This document shows, one piece after another, positions 8,982 to 16,667 of a stretch of 64,000 nucleotides of DNA. The notes under the pieces are model-generated. The model saw only the letters and a list, made by a program, of their open reading frames with translations, was not told the DNA's origin and ran no database searches. The translations under genes were made by a program, and so were the position numbers. This stretch comes from Verrucomicrobiota bacterium (GTDB taxonomy: Bacteria > Verrucomicrobiota > Kiritimatiellia > CAIVKH01), in the NCBI GenBank assembly GCA_024233345.1, contig JACKPT010000011.1, positions 62,001-126,000 of the forward strand, written 5' to 3'. Positions within the stretch are counted from its first letter, which is position 1; the number at the start of each line of letters is the position of its first letter.

Positions 8982-10292
8982 TCATTGTGGTTCAGCAAAA
9001 GGGCGCCCCAGCGCTCGTTCCAGGTTGGCGGTGGCAATTCGGTAATCATAGTGAGCTGCGGCACTACGGGTGCGGGTGGTGGTCAGTCCGACCTGCGCAT
9101 TGAGCAATTCGGTAATTTCGGCCGCGCCCTGTTCATAGCGCTGGCGGGTAATGCGCAAGGCCTCCTCGGCGCTGGCTACCGAACGCCGGGCGACATCCAG
9201 CCGCTCCCACGCTTCCTGAGCGTTAAAGTGAGCGTTGCGCAAGTCGAGTATCAATTGGTTACGTAAGCTTTCATAACCCGCCCTCGCTTCGGCCGCGCGG
9301 GACTTCGCTTCGGCAGACTCCGCATCTTTTCGAAAGCCGGTAAAGGCATCCCATTCCGCCACCACCCCGGCCAGGTAACTATCCTCAAAGTTACCCGCAT
9401 CCTCACTGTCCCAATCCAGGGAGCCAAACGCTTGTAACTTGGGCAACCGACTTCTTCGCGCCCGCTGCACATTCATGTCCGCTGCCTTCAATTGTGCGAG
9501 GGCGCCGAGCAATTCCGGTCTCTGATCCAGGGCGGCGAGATGAATTCCTGCCGGAGGCGGCACCAGATCTTCACCCTTCGGCGGTACGGCCAGATCCAGT
9601 GTCGATGCGAGGTCCTTGCCGATCGCGGTATTGAGGGCGGCGAGGGAAAGGCGTTGGCGGTTTTTGGCGCGGATCAGATTTTCGCGGGCATCGGCAAGCT
9701 GTACTTCCAGGTTCAACACATCGGTTTGAATCGCAGAGCCAGCCTCGAACCGGGCTTTGGCGACCCGAAGGTTTTCTTCCACACTGCCAATGGTTTCTTC
9801 CTGTACGGCGACAAAGGCACCGGCCTGAAGGGTCTGGTAGTAGGCCTCGGTCACCGCAAAGGTCAGTTCATTGCGTGCGGCGGCCAGGAGGGCGGTCCGT
9901 GCCTGCTGCTGCATGCGGGACATCTTCTGGGCCAGTGCGCGTACGCCGCCATCCGCGAGTAGCATCTTCAGCCCCACGGTACCCCGGATGTTCTGGGTGT
10001 CGTCCGGTTGGTTGAAATCCTCCTCGAGCGACGCCTGGCGCTGGTTCAAGTTCATGAAAAAGGCCTGGGGCGGATTATCGGTGCGGGTGTAGCCGGCGGA
10101 GAGGGATACTTGCGGGTACCATCCGGACTGGGCTTGCTGGAGCATGGCATTGGCCTGTTCGACCCGGTGGAGGGCCGCCTGCACATCCGGATTGCTCTCA
10201 TGCGCAGCGGTCAGGGCTTCCTCCAAGGTCAAGGTGCCCATCGCGGGCAGGGCCCCGAATAAACCGAGAACAAGCCATACACGTTTCTTCAT
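8982..10292 (-). CDS. TolC-family outer-membrane efflux channel
   Basis: A 436-residue outer membrane factor. An N-terminal signal peptide (MKKRVWLVLGLFGALPAMG) precedes LTLEEALTAAHESNPDVQAA, the typical start of OEP repeats. The long helical segments repeat twice, each ending in an RYEQGAAEITELLNAQ- or RFEAGSAIQTDVLNLE-type motif that marks the family. It lies between the regulator and the adaptor gene. The ATG overlaps the regulator stop codon by ATGA (10289-10292), so this start is well supported. Confidence 0.92.
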   Translation of the reverse strand: MKKRVWLVLGLFGALPAMGTLTLEEALTAAHESNPDVQAALHRVEQANAMLQQAQSGWYPQVSLSAGYTRTDNPPQAFFMNLNQRQASLEEDFNQPDDTQNIRGTVGLKMLLADGGVRALAQKMSRMQQQARTALLAAARNELTFAVTEAYYQTLQAGAFVAVQEETIGSVEENLRVAKARFEAGSAIQTDVLNLEVQLADARENLIRAKNRQRLSLAALNTAIGKDLASTLDLAVPPKGEDLVPPPAGIHLAALDQRPELLGALAQLKAADMNVQRARRSRLPKLQAFGSLDWDSEDAGNFEDSYLAGVVAEWDAFTGFRKDAESAEAKSRAAEARAGYESLRNQLILDLRNAHFNAQEAWERLDVARRSVASAEEALRITRQRYEQGAAEITELLNAQVGLTTTRTRSAAAHYDYRIATANLERALGRPFAEPQ

Positions 10293-10606
10293 GAGGATTC
10301 TCCATAATTGTTGCGAATACACCCGAGGATGGTCAGCGCGCTTCGATCGGCAATCTGATACCAGACTTCCTTTCCCCGGCGTTCGCACGAAACCAGCCCC
10401 ACCCGGCGCATCTGGGTCAAATGTTGAGAGACCGCAGCCTGGGGCAGCGAAACGGCCACCATCAACTCAAATACCGGGGCGGTGGTTTCCCGATCCAGGT
10501 ATTCCACGATTTTCAGCCGATCCGGATGAGCCAATACCTTCAGCACATCCGCCATCCGGTTCAGGAGGGAGGCCGGCAAGGGTTTCGATTTTGTCGCGGT
10601 CTTCAT
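10289..10606 (-). CDS. ArsR/SmtB-family repressor of the efflux operon
   Basis: A 105-residue winged-helix regulator: VLKVLAHPDRLKIVEYL, recognition helix QAAVSQHLTQMRRVGL, and wing VSCERRGKEVWYQIAD. The classical metal site ELCVC in the alpha-3 helix is replaced by FELMVAVS, and the alpha-5 DxHx(10)HxxE site is absent. Only C74 (wing) and C96 (C-terminal helix) remain, so any inducer may be sensed by thiols rather than by the usual metal ligands. No ribosome binding site precedes the ATG. It is the first gene of the operon and overlaps the channel gene by four bases. Confidence 0.85.
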   Translation of the reverse strand: MKTATKSKPLPASLLNRMADVLKVLAHPDRLKIVEYLDRETTAPVFELMVAVSLPQAAVSQHLTQMRRVGLVSCERRGKEVWYQIADRSALTILGCIRNNYGESS

Positions 10607-10617
10607 ATTGAGTTATA

Positions 10618-10645
10618 GATATACAATGATAGTTGAATGTGTCAA
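10618..10645 (-). promoter_or_regulatory. Predicted sigma-70-type promoter of the arsR-RND operon
   Basis: On the minus strand TTGACA (10645-10640) is followed after 16 bases by TATATC (10623-10618). Transcription would begin around 10611, only a few bases before the ArsR ATG at 10606, so the arsR message would be leaderless or nearly so; no Shine-Dalgarno sequence is present. The AT-rich spacer with near-repeats of CTAT is a natural place for autorepression. Confidence 0.6.
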
Positions 10646-10709
10646 GGAGAGAGAATTCTTTTTCCCCAGGGGGGTGGGGCACGACAACAACCGGGGGAGT
10701 GAACAGAAT

Positions 10710-11249
10710 CTATTCCGCGGGCTCAGGAGGTGCCATACTCTTGCTATAGAATCCGGAGCGATCAAAGCAACAGACGCGGCGTTTCCCCTTGGCAAGCATG
10801 TCGCAGGCAATATCGATTCTTTTTTGACGGGTCTCCGCCTTCTTGGCGGACACAATCCAGTGGATCCAGTCCCGTCGAGCTATGGGGGTGAGCCTGGACC
10901 AGAGGTTGCTTGCTTCGGGGGCCCCCTTCAGGGCCGCACGGAAATCTGTGGGGATCCTGGGTTCTGGTTCACGGTCGACGGGCCTGATTTCCAGCGTTAC
11001 CATTTCTCCGACGTTCGCGTTCGCGGATTCACGCAATTTCCGACTCACCTTAAGCCAATGACTCTTTTGGCCATCCGGCTCGAGCGTGGCTTGAAAGGGA
11101 TGCCCATTGAGTGTTCCTTCAACCGTGGTCATGCTCCGGGTGGGAAGTTGTGCACTGGCATCCTTGGGCAGAATCAGAAATGACCAGGATTGTTTCCGGG
11201 GAGATTCCGCCGGTCGGTGAAGTGTTGCCCGGCACTGAATCATCATCAT
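10710..11249 (-). CDS. DUF1905/YdeI (OmpD-associated)-family protein
   Basis: A 179-residue cytoplasmic protein. The first half has the DUF1905 pattern (SWSFLILPKDASAQLPTR, then MTTVEGTLNGHPFQATLEPDG, HWLKVSRKLRE). The second half has the YdeI/OmdA motif (IPTDFRAALKGAPEA, then RRDWIHWIVSAKKAETRQ and KGKRRVCCFDRSG). The combination is common as a stand-alone protein. YdeI-type proteins have been linked to polymyxin or bacteriocin tolerance, but the molecular role is unsettled. It lies 63 bases downstream of the ten-gene envelope run on the same strand and may be read through from it. Confidence 0.75.
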   Translation of the reverse strand: MMMIQCRATLHRPAESPRKQSWSFLILPKDASAQLPTRSMTTVEGTLNGHPFQATLEPDGQKSHWLKVSRKLRESANANVGEMVTLEIRPVDREPEPRIPTDFRAALKGAPEASNLWSRLTPIARRDWIHWIVSAKKAETRQKRIDIACDMLAKGKRRVCCFDRSGFYSKSMAPPEPAE

Positions 11250-11312
11250 CGTCCTTCCTCATATCCCTGGCCCTTCTTTTGTTCATGTCCGGACAGCGAG
11301 CGGGGATGCCGG

Positions 11313-12113
11313 CTAGAAGGAAAAGCCAGCGCGGGCACCGAGTCTCAGCCATTCGGATTCCGGTTGAAAGAAGAGTCCGCTGGCATCCAGGTCGGACTCG
11401 CCGAAATGCAGGTAGTCGAGGGTCAGGGCCAGGTCCCACCGGTCGTTTCGCCTTCCGATCACCAGGGACAACCCGGGTTCCTTTTCCGGTTCGAGGGAGA
11501 TGGCGTTGGCGCCCACCAATCCGAGATTATCCACATCTTCATCATTGGACAGCGGCAGGATCAGGAATGCCTGTCCGTACCAATCGGCATAGTCATTGAA
11601 AACGATGGCTTCGAGGCCGCCGCGCAGGTAGATCGTGGTCCAGGTTTCGTCATAGCCATAGTCTCCTCCCTGGTCCAGCTCCCGCACCCAACGGTGGAAG
11701 CCAATTCCCAGAGCCGGTTGTGCGGATGCCTTGGCTGACGCGGGGAGCACCGGAAAAATCAAGGTGGCATCGCCGGATACGCCAAGGTATCCGGTCTCCC
11801 CATCATAGGGTTCCGATGTTCCATCGGCATCAAATACCGCACCATCGTAGTTGACCACACCACCAAATAGTTCGAGCTTGGCATCCAGAATCATGGCGGT
11901 GGAAAGGTCATGACGGAGCTGTATGCCCGCCCCCCACAGCGGGCCGTCCTCGCTAACCAGACGATCACCGTCGACGGTCTCCTCCCACGACAGGTAGGAG
12001 ATTGTGGCAAAGGGTCGAAACTCGGCCGCCCTGACCGAATGAAGCGCCCCCATGAACATGAGGGTCAGCATCCATGAAAGCGGACGCGAAGGGATGAATC
12101 GCTGGTTGCGCAT
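11313..12113 (-). CDS. Predicted outer-membrane beta-barrel protein
   Basis: A 266-residue protein with a signal peptide (cleavage after VRAAEF, about residue 31) and a mature part made of alternating aromatic/hydrophobic strands (FRPFATISYLSWEE, GPLWGAGIQLRHD, DLALTLDYLHFGES, WLRLGARAGFSF). It ends in Phe, the signature of barrels inserted by BamA. I do not recognise a named family. It is the last gene of the ten-gene operon, six bases after the M23 peptidase gene. It might provide the outer-membrane end of that system, which is inference from position only. Confidence 0.55.
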   Translation of the reverse strand: MRNQRFIPSRPLSWMLTLMFMGALHSVRAAEFRPFATISYLSWEETVDGDRLVSEDGPLWGAGIQLRHDLSTAMILDAKLELFGGVVNYDGAVFDADGTSEPYDGETGYLGVSGDATLIFPVLPASAKASAQPALGIGFHRWVRELDQGGDYGYDETWTTIYLRGGLEAIVFNDYADWYGQAFLILPLSNDEDVDNLGLVGANAISLEPEKEPGLSLVIGRRNDRWDLALTLDYLHFGESDLDASGLFFQPESEWLRLGARAGFSF

Positions 12114-12119
12114 GATAGA

Positions 12120-12776
12120 TTACCTCCTGGAGAACGGGATGAAATGTACCAGTAAACGATAGGGATCATAGGGCCGTCCCTCTTCATTGAACACCTCAAA
12201 GTGCAGGTGCGGGGCTACCGCCATCCACCGGCGGGCGTCCGCACTGGCGCTGGTGGTTCCCATGGTTCCAATGGATTGACCGGCGCTTATCCACTGACCG
12301 GGCATGACGGTAATGGCATCCAGATGGGCATACAGGGTAAAGAAGACCCGTCCGGAAATCGGCCAGATATGTTCGATGATGACATGACGTCCAAGAATGC
12401 TTTGGTCGGGTAATGTCGTCACCTCGGATACCCGGCCCTCGGTAACGGCAGCCACTGAATCCACGGGAAACACCCCGGGGACAGAGATGGGAATGTCGGT
12501 GCCGTTACGGCAGTCGGTCATAACGACATCAATGATCTGGCCGGTCGGACGGGTTTCCCAGGCCGCGATATCGCATCCATGATGAAAGCGGCGCCCGCAA
12601 TCACGGGTCCACCCGGGCAACCCATAGAGCGGATTCCACAGGGTGCGGGCGGTGTAGCGATCAGGCGCGGTATGGAGATCGGTGCGCAGGGTAGGCCAGT
12701 GCCATGGGCATCCCTCCTCGGACGGGGGCGATAGGAACGTGGTGTTGGCAATCGATCGTGTGGGAGGCGCGTTCAT
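12120..12776 (-). CDS. M23-family (LytM-like) metallopeptidase
   Basis: A 218-residue protein. The zinc-site motifs of LytM peptidases are present: HHGCD at about residue 65-69 (H-x(3)-D), YAHLD at about 150, and HLHFE near residue 193. The usual substrate is the peptide stem or cross-bridge of peptidoglycan. Unusually, no signal peptide or transmembrane segment is visible at the N-terminus (MNAPPTRSIANTTFLSPPS), and no better start is available because the ATG overlaps the upstream stop by ATGA. Either the substrate is cytoplasmic or export is non-classical; alternatively it acts as a scaffold. The active-site residues look intact. Confidence 0.75.
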   Translation of the reverse strand: MNAPPTRSIANTTFLSPPSEEGCPWHWPTLRTDLHTAPDRYTARTLWNPLYGLPGWTRDCGRRFHHGCDIAAWETRPTGQIIDVVMTDCRNGTDIPISVPGVFPVDSVAAVTEGRVSEVTTLPDQSILGRHVIIEHIWPISGRVFFTLYAHLDAITVMPGQWISAGQSIGTMGTTSASADARRWMAVAPHLHFEVFNEEGRPYDPYRLLVHFIPFSRR

Positions 12777-14266
12777 GGTTGAGGGGAGCGGGACTCGCGC
12801 AGCCGCAGGGCCGCCGACTGCCGTAGTTGCATCAGGGGGGGCAGCCCGGTGCGTTCTCGCAATTGTGGGTCATTCATGCGCGGATCCATGTAGGTGGACC
12901 AGAGCTGGACTGCGAGCTGCTCAAATCCCGCCGCCCGACGGGCATCCCCGGCCTGGGCCCACAGGAGACTCTGGAGCAGGGTTCCTTCCACCACCGAAGT
13001 TGCCTCCTCCTGGGTCATCTGTTCGACTCTCCCCGCGAATAGATGCAGAACCACCTGATCGAGCGACGAGGTTTGATCCACCGTGGGATCAAAGCGTCGC
13101 AGTTCATCCAGCATCGACTGCGCCTTGGTTTGCTCCTGGTAGGTATAGAGAATGAACACGGCGTCCCAGAGGAAATTGCGATATCCATCCCGAAGGCTGG
13201 GGTTCTCGCTCTCGGCCATGGCCTCCCGGTACCCCTGAAGGACATAGGGCAGCACATCGAGATTCGGTGAGAGCAGAAACAGGGAGTGATCGGGATTCTG
13301 GACCAGTCGCCCCCGCCGAAATGCCTCCTGCAGGGATTGGAAGATCATTCGCCGGGAGGAAACCTGCTCATAGGTATCGCGAGCAACCTGACGGGCGCGG
13401 TAGGCCCAGTAGAGCGAATGGGAAGTGGGCAACCGCCAGTCTTGGGGTCCATAGGTGTCCTCAATCTTCTCCATGGTTTCCGGGGAGAGCGCGAAGACCC
13501 GCTCGAACGTTTCCCGCTTCATAAACGCACTGTAGACCGGCCATGCGGGATCCAAACGCAGTTCTCTTGGGGCTGTGTCATGGACCTGGGACCAGCGCCA
13601 TGGATCCATATCCGCAGCCCGGAGACGATCCAGCAGGGAGGCCATTCCCTTCACCTGTTGGAGAGCCTCCCGGTTGGGCGGCAATGCTTTCCAACGCTGG
13701 AAATCGGGTCTGGCTCCCGAAAGCAATGGTTCCAACGATTCGGCCAGGGCGCGTTTGTAGTAGAGGTGTGCGTCGTCGAGCGTGCCGGCAATTTTGTGTT
13801 GATAGAGCCAGCCGAGTTCCAGCAGGAGGCGGGCATCGCCGGGATTGTAGCGGATACCTTCATTGCGCAGGAGCTCGATGCCATGCTGAACCCACCGCCA
13901 TCGATCCTCCGGAGCCGGGAACATGACGCTGATATTGTAGGCCAGATTCCACGCCTGGTAGGCCCACACTTCGGTAAACCGTGGCTCCAACTTGGTGATC
14001 CAGTCCGCAAGTTGGACCAGTTCGAAGTACCGGCCCTCCTCCTGAAGCTTGGAGGACCGCAGCCACAGAAGATCGGCAATGATGCCACGAAATCCCCCGA
14101 GGGTTACGGTGGTGAAGGCGACCAGCGGCGGGGCATTTTCCACCGGGTCCGCCTGGGTGATGCCCTGCTCACGGCGGACATCCAGGAGGTGTAGGTTCAG
14201 CCTTCCGGCCCCGAAAAGACAGGACAAGCCGAGCCCATAGAGCAGGATGGTATAGAGCCGTTTCAT
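12773..14266 (-). CDS. Membrane-anchored helical (TPR-like) protein of the SPFH-ABC operon
   Basis: A 497-residue protein with an N-terminal hydrophobic anchor or signal (residues 1-20, MKRLYTILLYGLGLSCLFGAG) and a long, Trp- and Tyr-rich helical body. Helical pairs such as YFELVQLADWITKLEPRF, EVWAYQAWNLAYNIS and ARLLLELGWLYQHKI, DAHLYYKRALAES resemble TPR/Sel1 repeats. It probably acts in the periplasm as a scaffold. The start at 14266 is set by an ATGA overlap with the permease gene. I recognise the type as one that accompanies ABC-2 transporters in PVC-group genomes, but I cannot name a family. Confidence 0.6.
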   Translation of the reverse strand: MKRLYTILLYGLGLSCLFGAGRLNLHLLDVRREQGITQADPVENAPPLVAFTTVTLGGFRGIIADLLWLRSSKLQEEGRYFELVQLADWITKLEPRFTEVWAYQAWNLAYNISVMFPAPEDRWRWVQHGIELLRNEGIRYNPGDARLLLELGWLYQHKIAGTLDDAHLYYKRALAESLEPLLSGARPDFQRWKALPPNREALQQVKGMASLLDRLRAADMDPWRWSQVHDTAPRELRLDPAWPVYSAFMKRETFERVFALSPETMEKIEDTYGPQDWRLPTSHSLYWAYRARQVARDTYEQVSSRRMIFQSLQEAFRRGRLVQNPDHSLFLLSPNLDVLPYVLQGYREAMAESENPSLRDGYRNFLWDAVFILYTYQEQTKAQSMLDELRRFDPTVDQTSSLDQVVLHLFAGRVEQMTQEEATSVVEGTLLQSLLWAQAGDARRAAGFEQLAVQLWSTYMDPRMNDPQLRERTGLPPLMQLRQSAALRLRESRSPQP

Positions 14267-15633
14267 TGTCCGGGCAGGCCGATCTCTTTGCGGGATAGGG
14301 CGAAGCTCGTCACCAGGGCGAGCAGACCACACAGGCCCACGCCCTGGATCAGCACCGCATCGATCAGCCAGCGGGTGGAGATCAACCGACCCAGCGCGAG
14401 TGCTTGCAGGGGGTCATGCCCGGTCATTGGTTGTACCAAGGCCGCGAGAATCCGGTAGATCCCGGTGAGCAGGTAGGTACCCCAGGATCCGGCCGCTTCC
14501 GGTTGGTCGCTCCAGGGGGTGGCCACCACCCGGTTGGCCATGCCCTGGATGTACCCGGCGGTGCGTATCATGATCATCAGGTAGAGGGAGAGGAAAGCGG
14601 CGACCGGGAAGGAAAACAATGTGCCGGCGGTCAGACCTGCTGCTATGAAAAATCCGAGTTGTCCAAGCATGAGAACGAGGCTTCGGGCGAGATTCCAGGG
14701 AAAGTCAGCGGCGGGTATCTGGAGGATCAGTCCATCGGCCGGGTGGAAAATCACCGTCACCGGCCGATCACCGCTGTTGATGTACTCGAGGGTGATCTGA
14801 TCCCGTCCGGCCAGTAGTTCCGGGGGTAGGTCGATCTGATTGACTGCGGTGGGAATGCCCTCCTGCTCGATGTCCATCAATGCGGTACCGTTTGTATCAC
14901 GGAGGATCCATCGACCGGGAATGGGCTCAGCCCCCACGTTGGAGGATGACATGCGGTAGACCAGGCGCGGAGAAAGATCGGTTCGGGAAGCTGGGGGCAG
15001 GGGCAGGTTCCATTGTCGGACTCCGGATCGGCTGACCGCATTTCGTTCCAACTGCAATTGCTGAATCAATTCCCGCAATCGCTGATCGGGGGAAACATCC
15101 CCAGGAACCTGCTGAGCTGCGATTTCCTCGCGAAGGCGGTTTCGTGCTTCAGGCAATACCGACGGTTCATCCGGTTGAACCTCCCGGTGAACATACAACA
15201 GATCGCGCACCGAGACGGTCTGACCGGAGGCCTCGATTTCCCGGTCCAATCGATGCCACAGCAAGGCGGTGGAGATGCTGCTGCAGATCACCAGCAGGGA
15301 CCCGTGGAGCAAAAAGATGCCCAACCACTTGCCCAGCCAGATCGAAAGGGAGCGGACCGGCTTGGTGACCACAAGGTGAAGGGTGCGTGATTCGATCTCC
15401 CCGGCCACTGCGGCGCATCCGCTCCATAACCCGGACAAACTGAGAATCCCGAACGACAAACCAAGGGCATAGCGAAGCATAATCTGAATGGTGCCCTGCA
15501 TTGTTCCATCCGACCGGATCGTCATGGGTAGAAACACAATGATCGCTAGCAGCATCGCGAATAGAGACAGCACGACCCGGGAACGAAACGCGGAACGGAT
15601 GGCAATACCGGCAATGGCCAGGACAGACTTCAT
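14263..15633 (-). CDS. ABC-2-type permease with large extracytoplasmic domain
   Basis: A 456-residue permease of the NosY/ABC-2 kind. TM helices lie at about 20-37, 50-75 and 95-122, with GEIESRTLHLVVTKPVRSL between them, a motif seen in NosY-like permeases. A large polar region (about 130-310) containing a predicted beta domain (RWILRDTNGTALMDIEQEG, VTVIFHPADGLILQIPA) separates the first helices from the C-terminal TM group (315-450). It overlaps the ATPase gene upstream and the helical-protein gene downstream by ATGA. It is one of two ABC-2 permeases in this operon. Confidence 0.8.
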   Translation of the reverse strand: MKSVLAIAGIAIRSAFRSRVVLSLFAMLLAIIVFLPMTIRSDGTMQGTIQIMLRYALGLSFGILSLSGLWSGCAAVAGEIESRTLHLVVTKPVRSLSIWLGKWLGIFLLHGSLLVICSSISTALLWHRLDREIEASGQTVSVRDLLYVHREVQPDEPSVLPEARNRLREEIAAQQVPGDVSPDQRLRELIQQLQLERNAVSRSGVRQWNLPLPPASRTDLSPRLVYRMSSSNVGAEPIPGRWILRDTNGTALMDIEQEGIPTAVNQIDLPPELLAGRDQITLEYINSGDRPVTVIFHPADGLILQIPAADFPWNLARSLVLMLGQLGFFIAAGLTAGTLFSFPVAAFLSLYLMIMIRTAGYIQGMANRVVATPWSDQPEAAGSWGTYLLTGIYRILAALVQPMTGHDPLQALALGRLISTRWLIDAVLIQGVGLCGLLALVTSFALSRKEIGLPGQ

Positions 15634-16667
15634 GGCGTATCGGAACCGGAATCATCCGGCGCAGCTTGCTTATCCACCGGGGCGAGCAGCGCGGTCAGCC
15701 GGGCATCAACCTCGGAGCGGGAAACCGGCCCGGTCGGGGTGGGGGGCTCCTGGGGACGGGCGAGATATTCCGCGACACCATGATCGGCGCCAACCCCGCT
15801 GGCATCCGTTTCCGCGTTACGCGCCTTTTCCACGACATCGAGGAAAATCTGCTCGAGATCCCGGCGCGGATGATCGACCAGGGGCGGCGTACCGGATTCC
15901 TGCTCCACCCGGGTCTGGATGGCCTCGATGCTGGCGAGGTCATAACCCTCCGGGAAGGTCATACGGTAACGGCCGGTTTCCTCGAGCAATGCATCGAGCG
16001 TCCCCATGGCCCGGATGCGTCCATTGTACAGAATCGCGACCCGATCACAGAGGTCTTCGACATCCGCGAGGAGATGGGAGGTCATGAGAATGGTTTTACC
16101 GCGCCGGGCCAGAGTCAGAAGCAGATCCTTCATCTGACGGCAACCCAGTGGATCAAGACCGGATGTTGGTTCATCCAGAATAATCAGGTCCGGATCGTTG
16201 ATCAGAGCCTGCGCGACCCCGATGCGCCGGGTCATTCCTTTGGAAAATTCGCCCACAATCCGATTGCGGGCCTGTTGGAGCCCGATCATATCGAGCAACT
16301 GGGCGATGCGCCGACTGCGCTCAGCCCGGTTGAGATCAAACAGGCGACCATAAAAATCGAGGGTCTCCCATGAGGTGAGATAGGGGTAGATGTAGGAGTT
16401 TTCCGGCAGGTAGCCCAGGCGTTTCTTGACCTGCACATCGCTGGGGGATTTGCCCAACACCGCAATCCGTCCGCGGGAGGGATGCAACAGGCCCAGCAAG
16501 AGTTTGATGGTGGTGCTCTTGCCGGACCCGTTGGGACCGAGCAGTCCAAAGATTTCCCCTCGCCGGACCTCGAAGTCGACATCCCGGACCGCAGTCACTC
16601 GAGGCCGGTGCCAGAAATCGCGGAATACCTTGGTCAGTTGCTGAACCTGGATCAGGGGCTCGGTCAT
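15630..16667 (-). CDS. ABC transporter ATP-binding protein
   Basis: A 345-residue ATPase. Walker A is GPNGSGKST (about 44-52), the Q-loop region is RLGYLPENSYIYPYLT, the signature is FSKGM (in place of LSGGQ, as is common in ABC-2 exporters), and Walker B is LIILDEPTSGLDPLG. A C-terminal extension after about residue 230 carries LEQIFLDVVEKARN and a Pro/Ala-rich tail of about 60 residues. It probably energises one or both ABC-2 permeases of the operon. ATGA overlaps on both sides couple it to the P-type ATPase gene and to the permease gene. Confidence 0.9.
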   Translation of the reverse strand: MTEPLIQVQQLTKVFRDFWHRPRVTAVRDVDFEVRRGEIFGLLGPNGSGKSTTIKLLLGLLHPSRGRIAVLGKSPSDVQVKKRLGYLPENSYIYPYLTSWETLDFYGRLFDLNRAERSRRIAQLLDMIGLQQARNRIVGEFSKGMTRRIGVAQALINDPDLIILDEPTSGLDPLGCRQMKDLLLTLARRGKTILMTSHLLADVEDLCDRVAILYNGRIRAMGTLDALLEETGRYRMTFPEGYDLASIEAIQTRVEQESGTPPLVDHPRRDLEQIFLDVVEKARNAETDASGVGADHGVAEYLARPQEPPTPTGPVSRSEVDARLTALLAPVDKQAAPDDSGSDTP

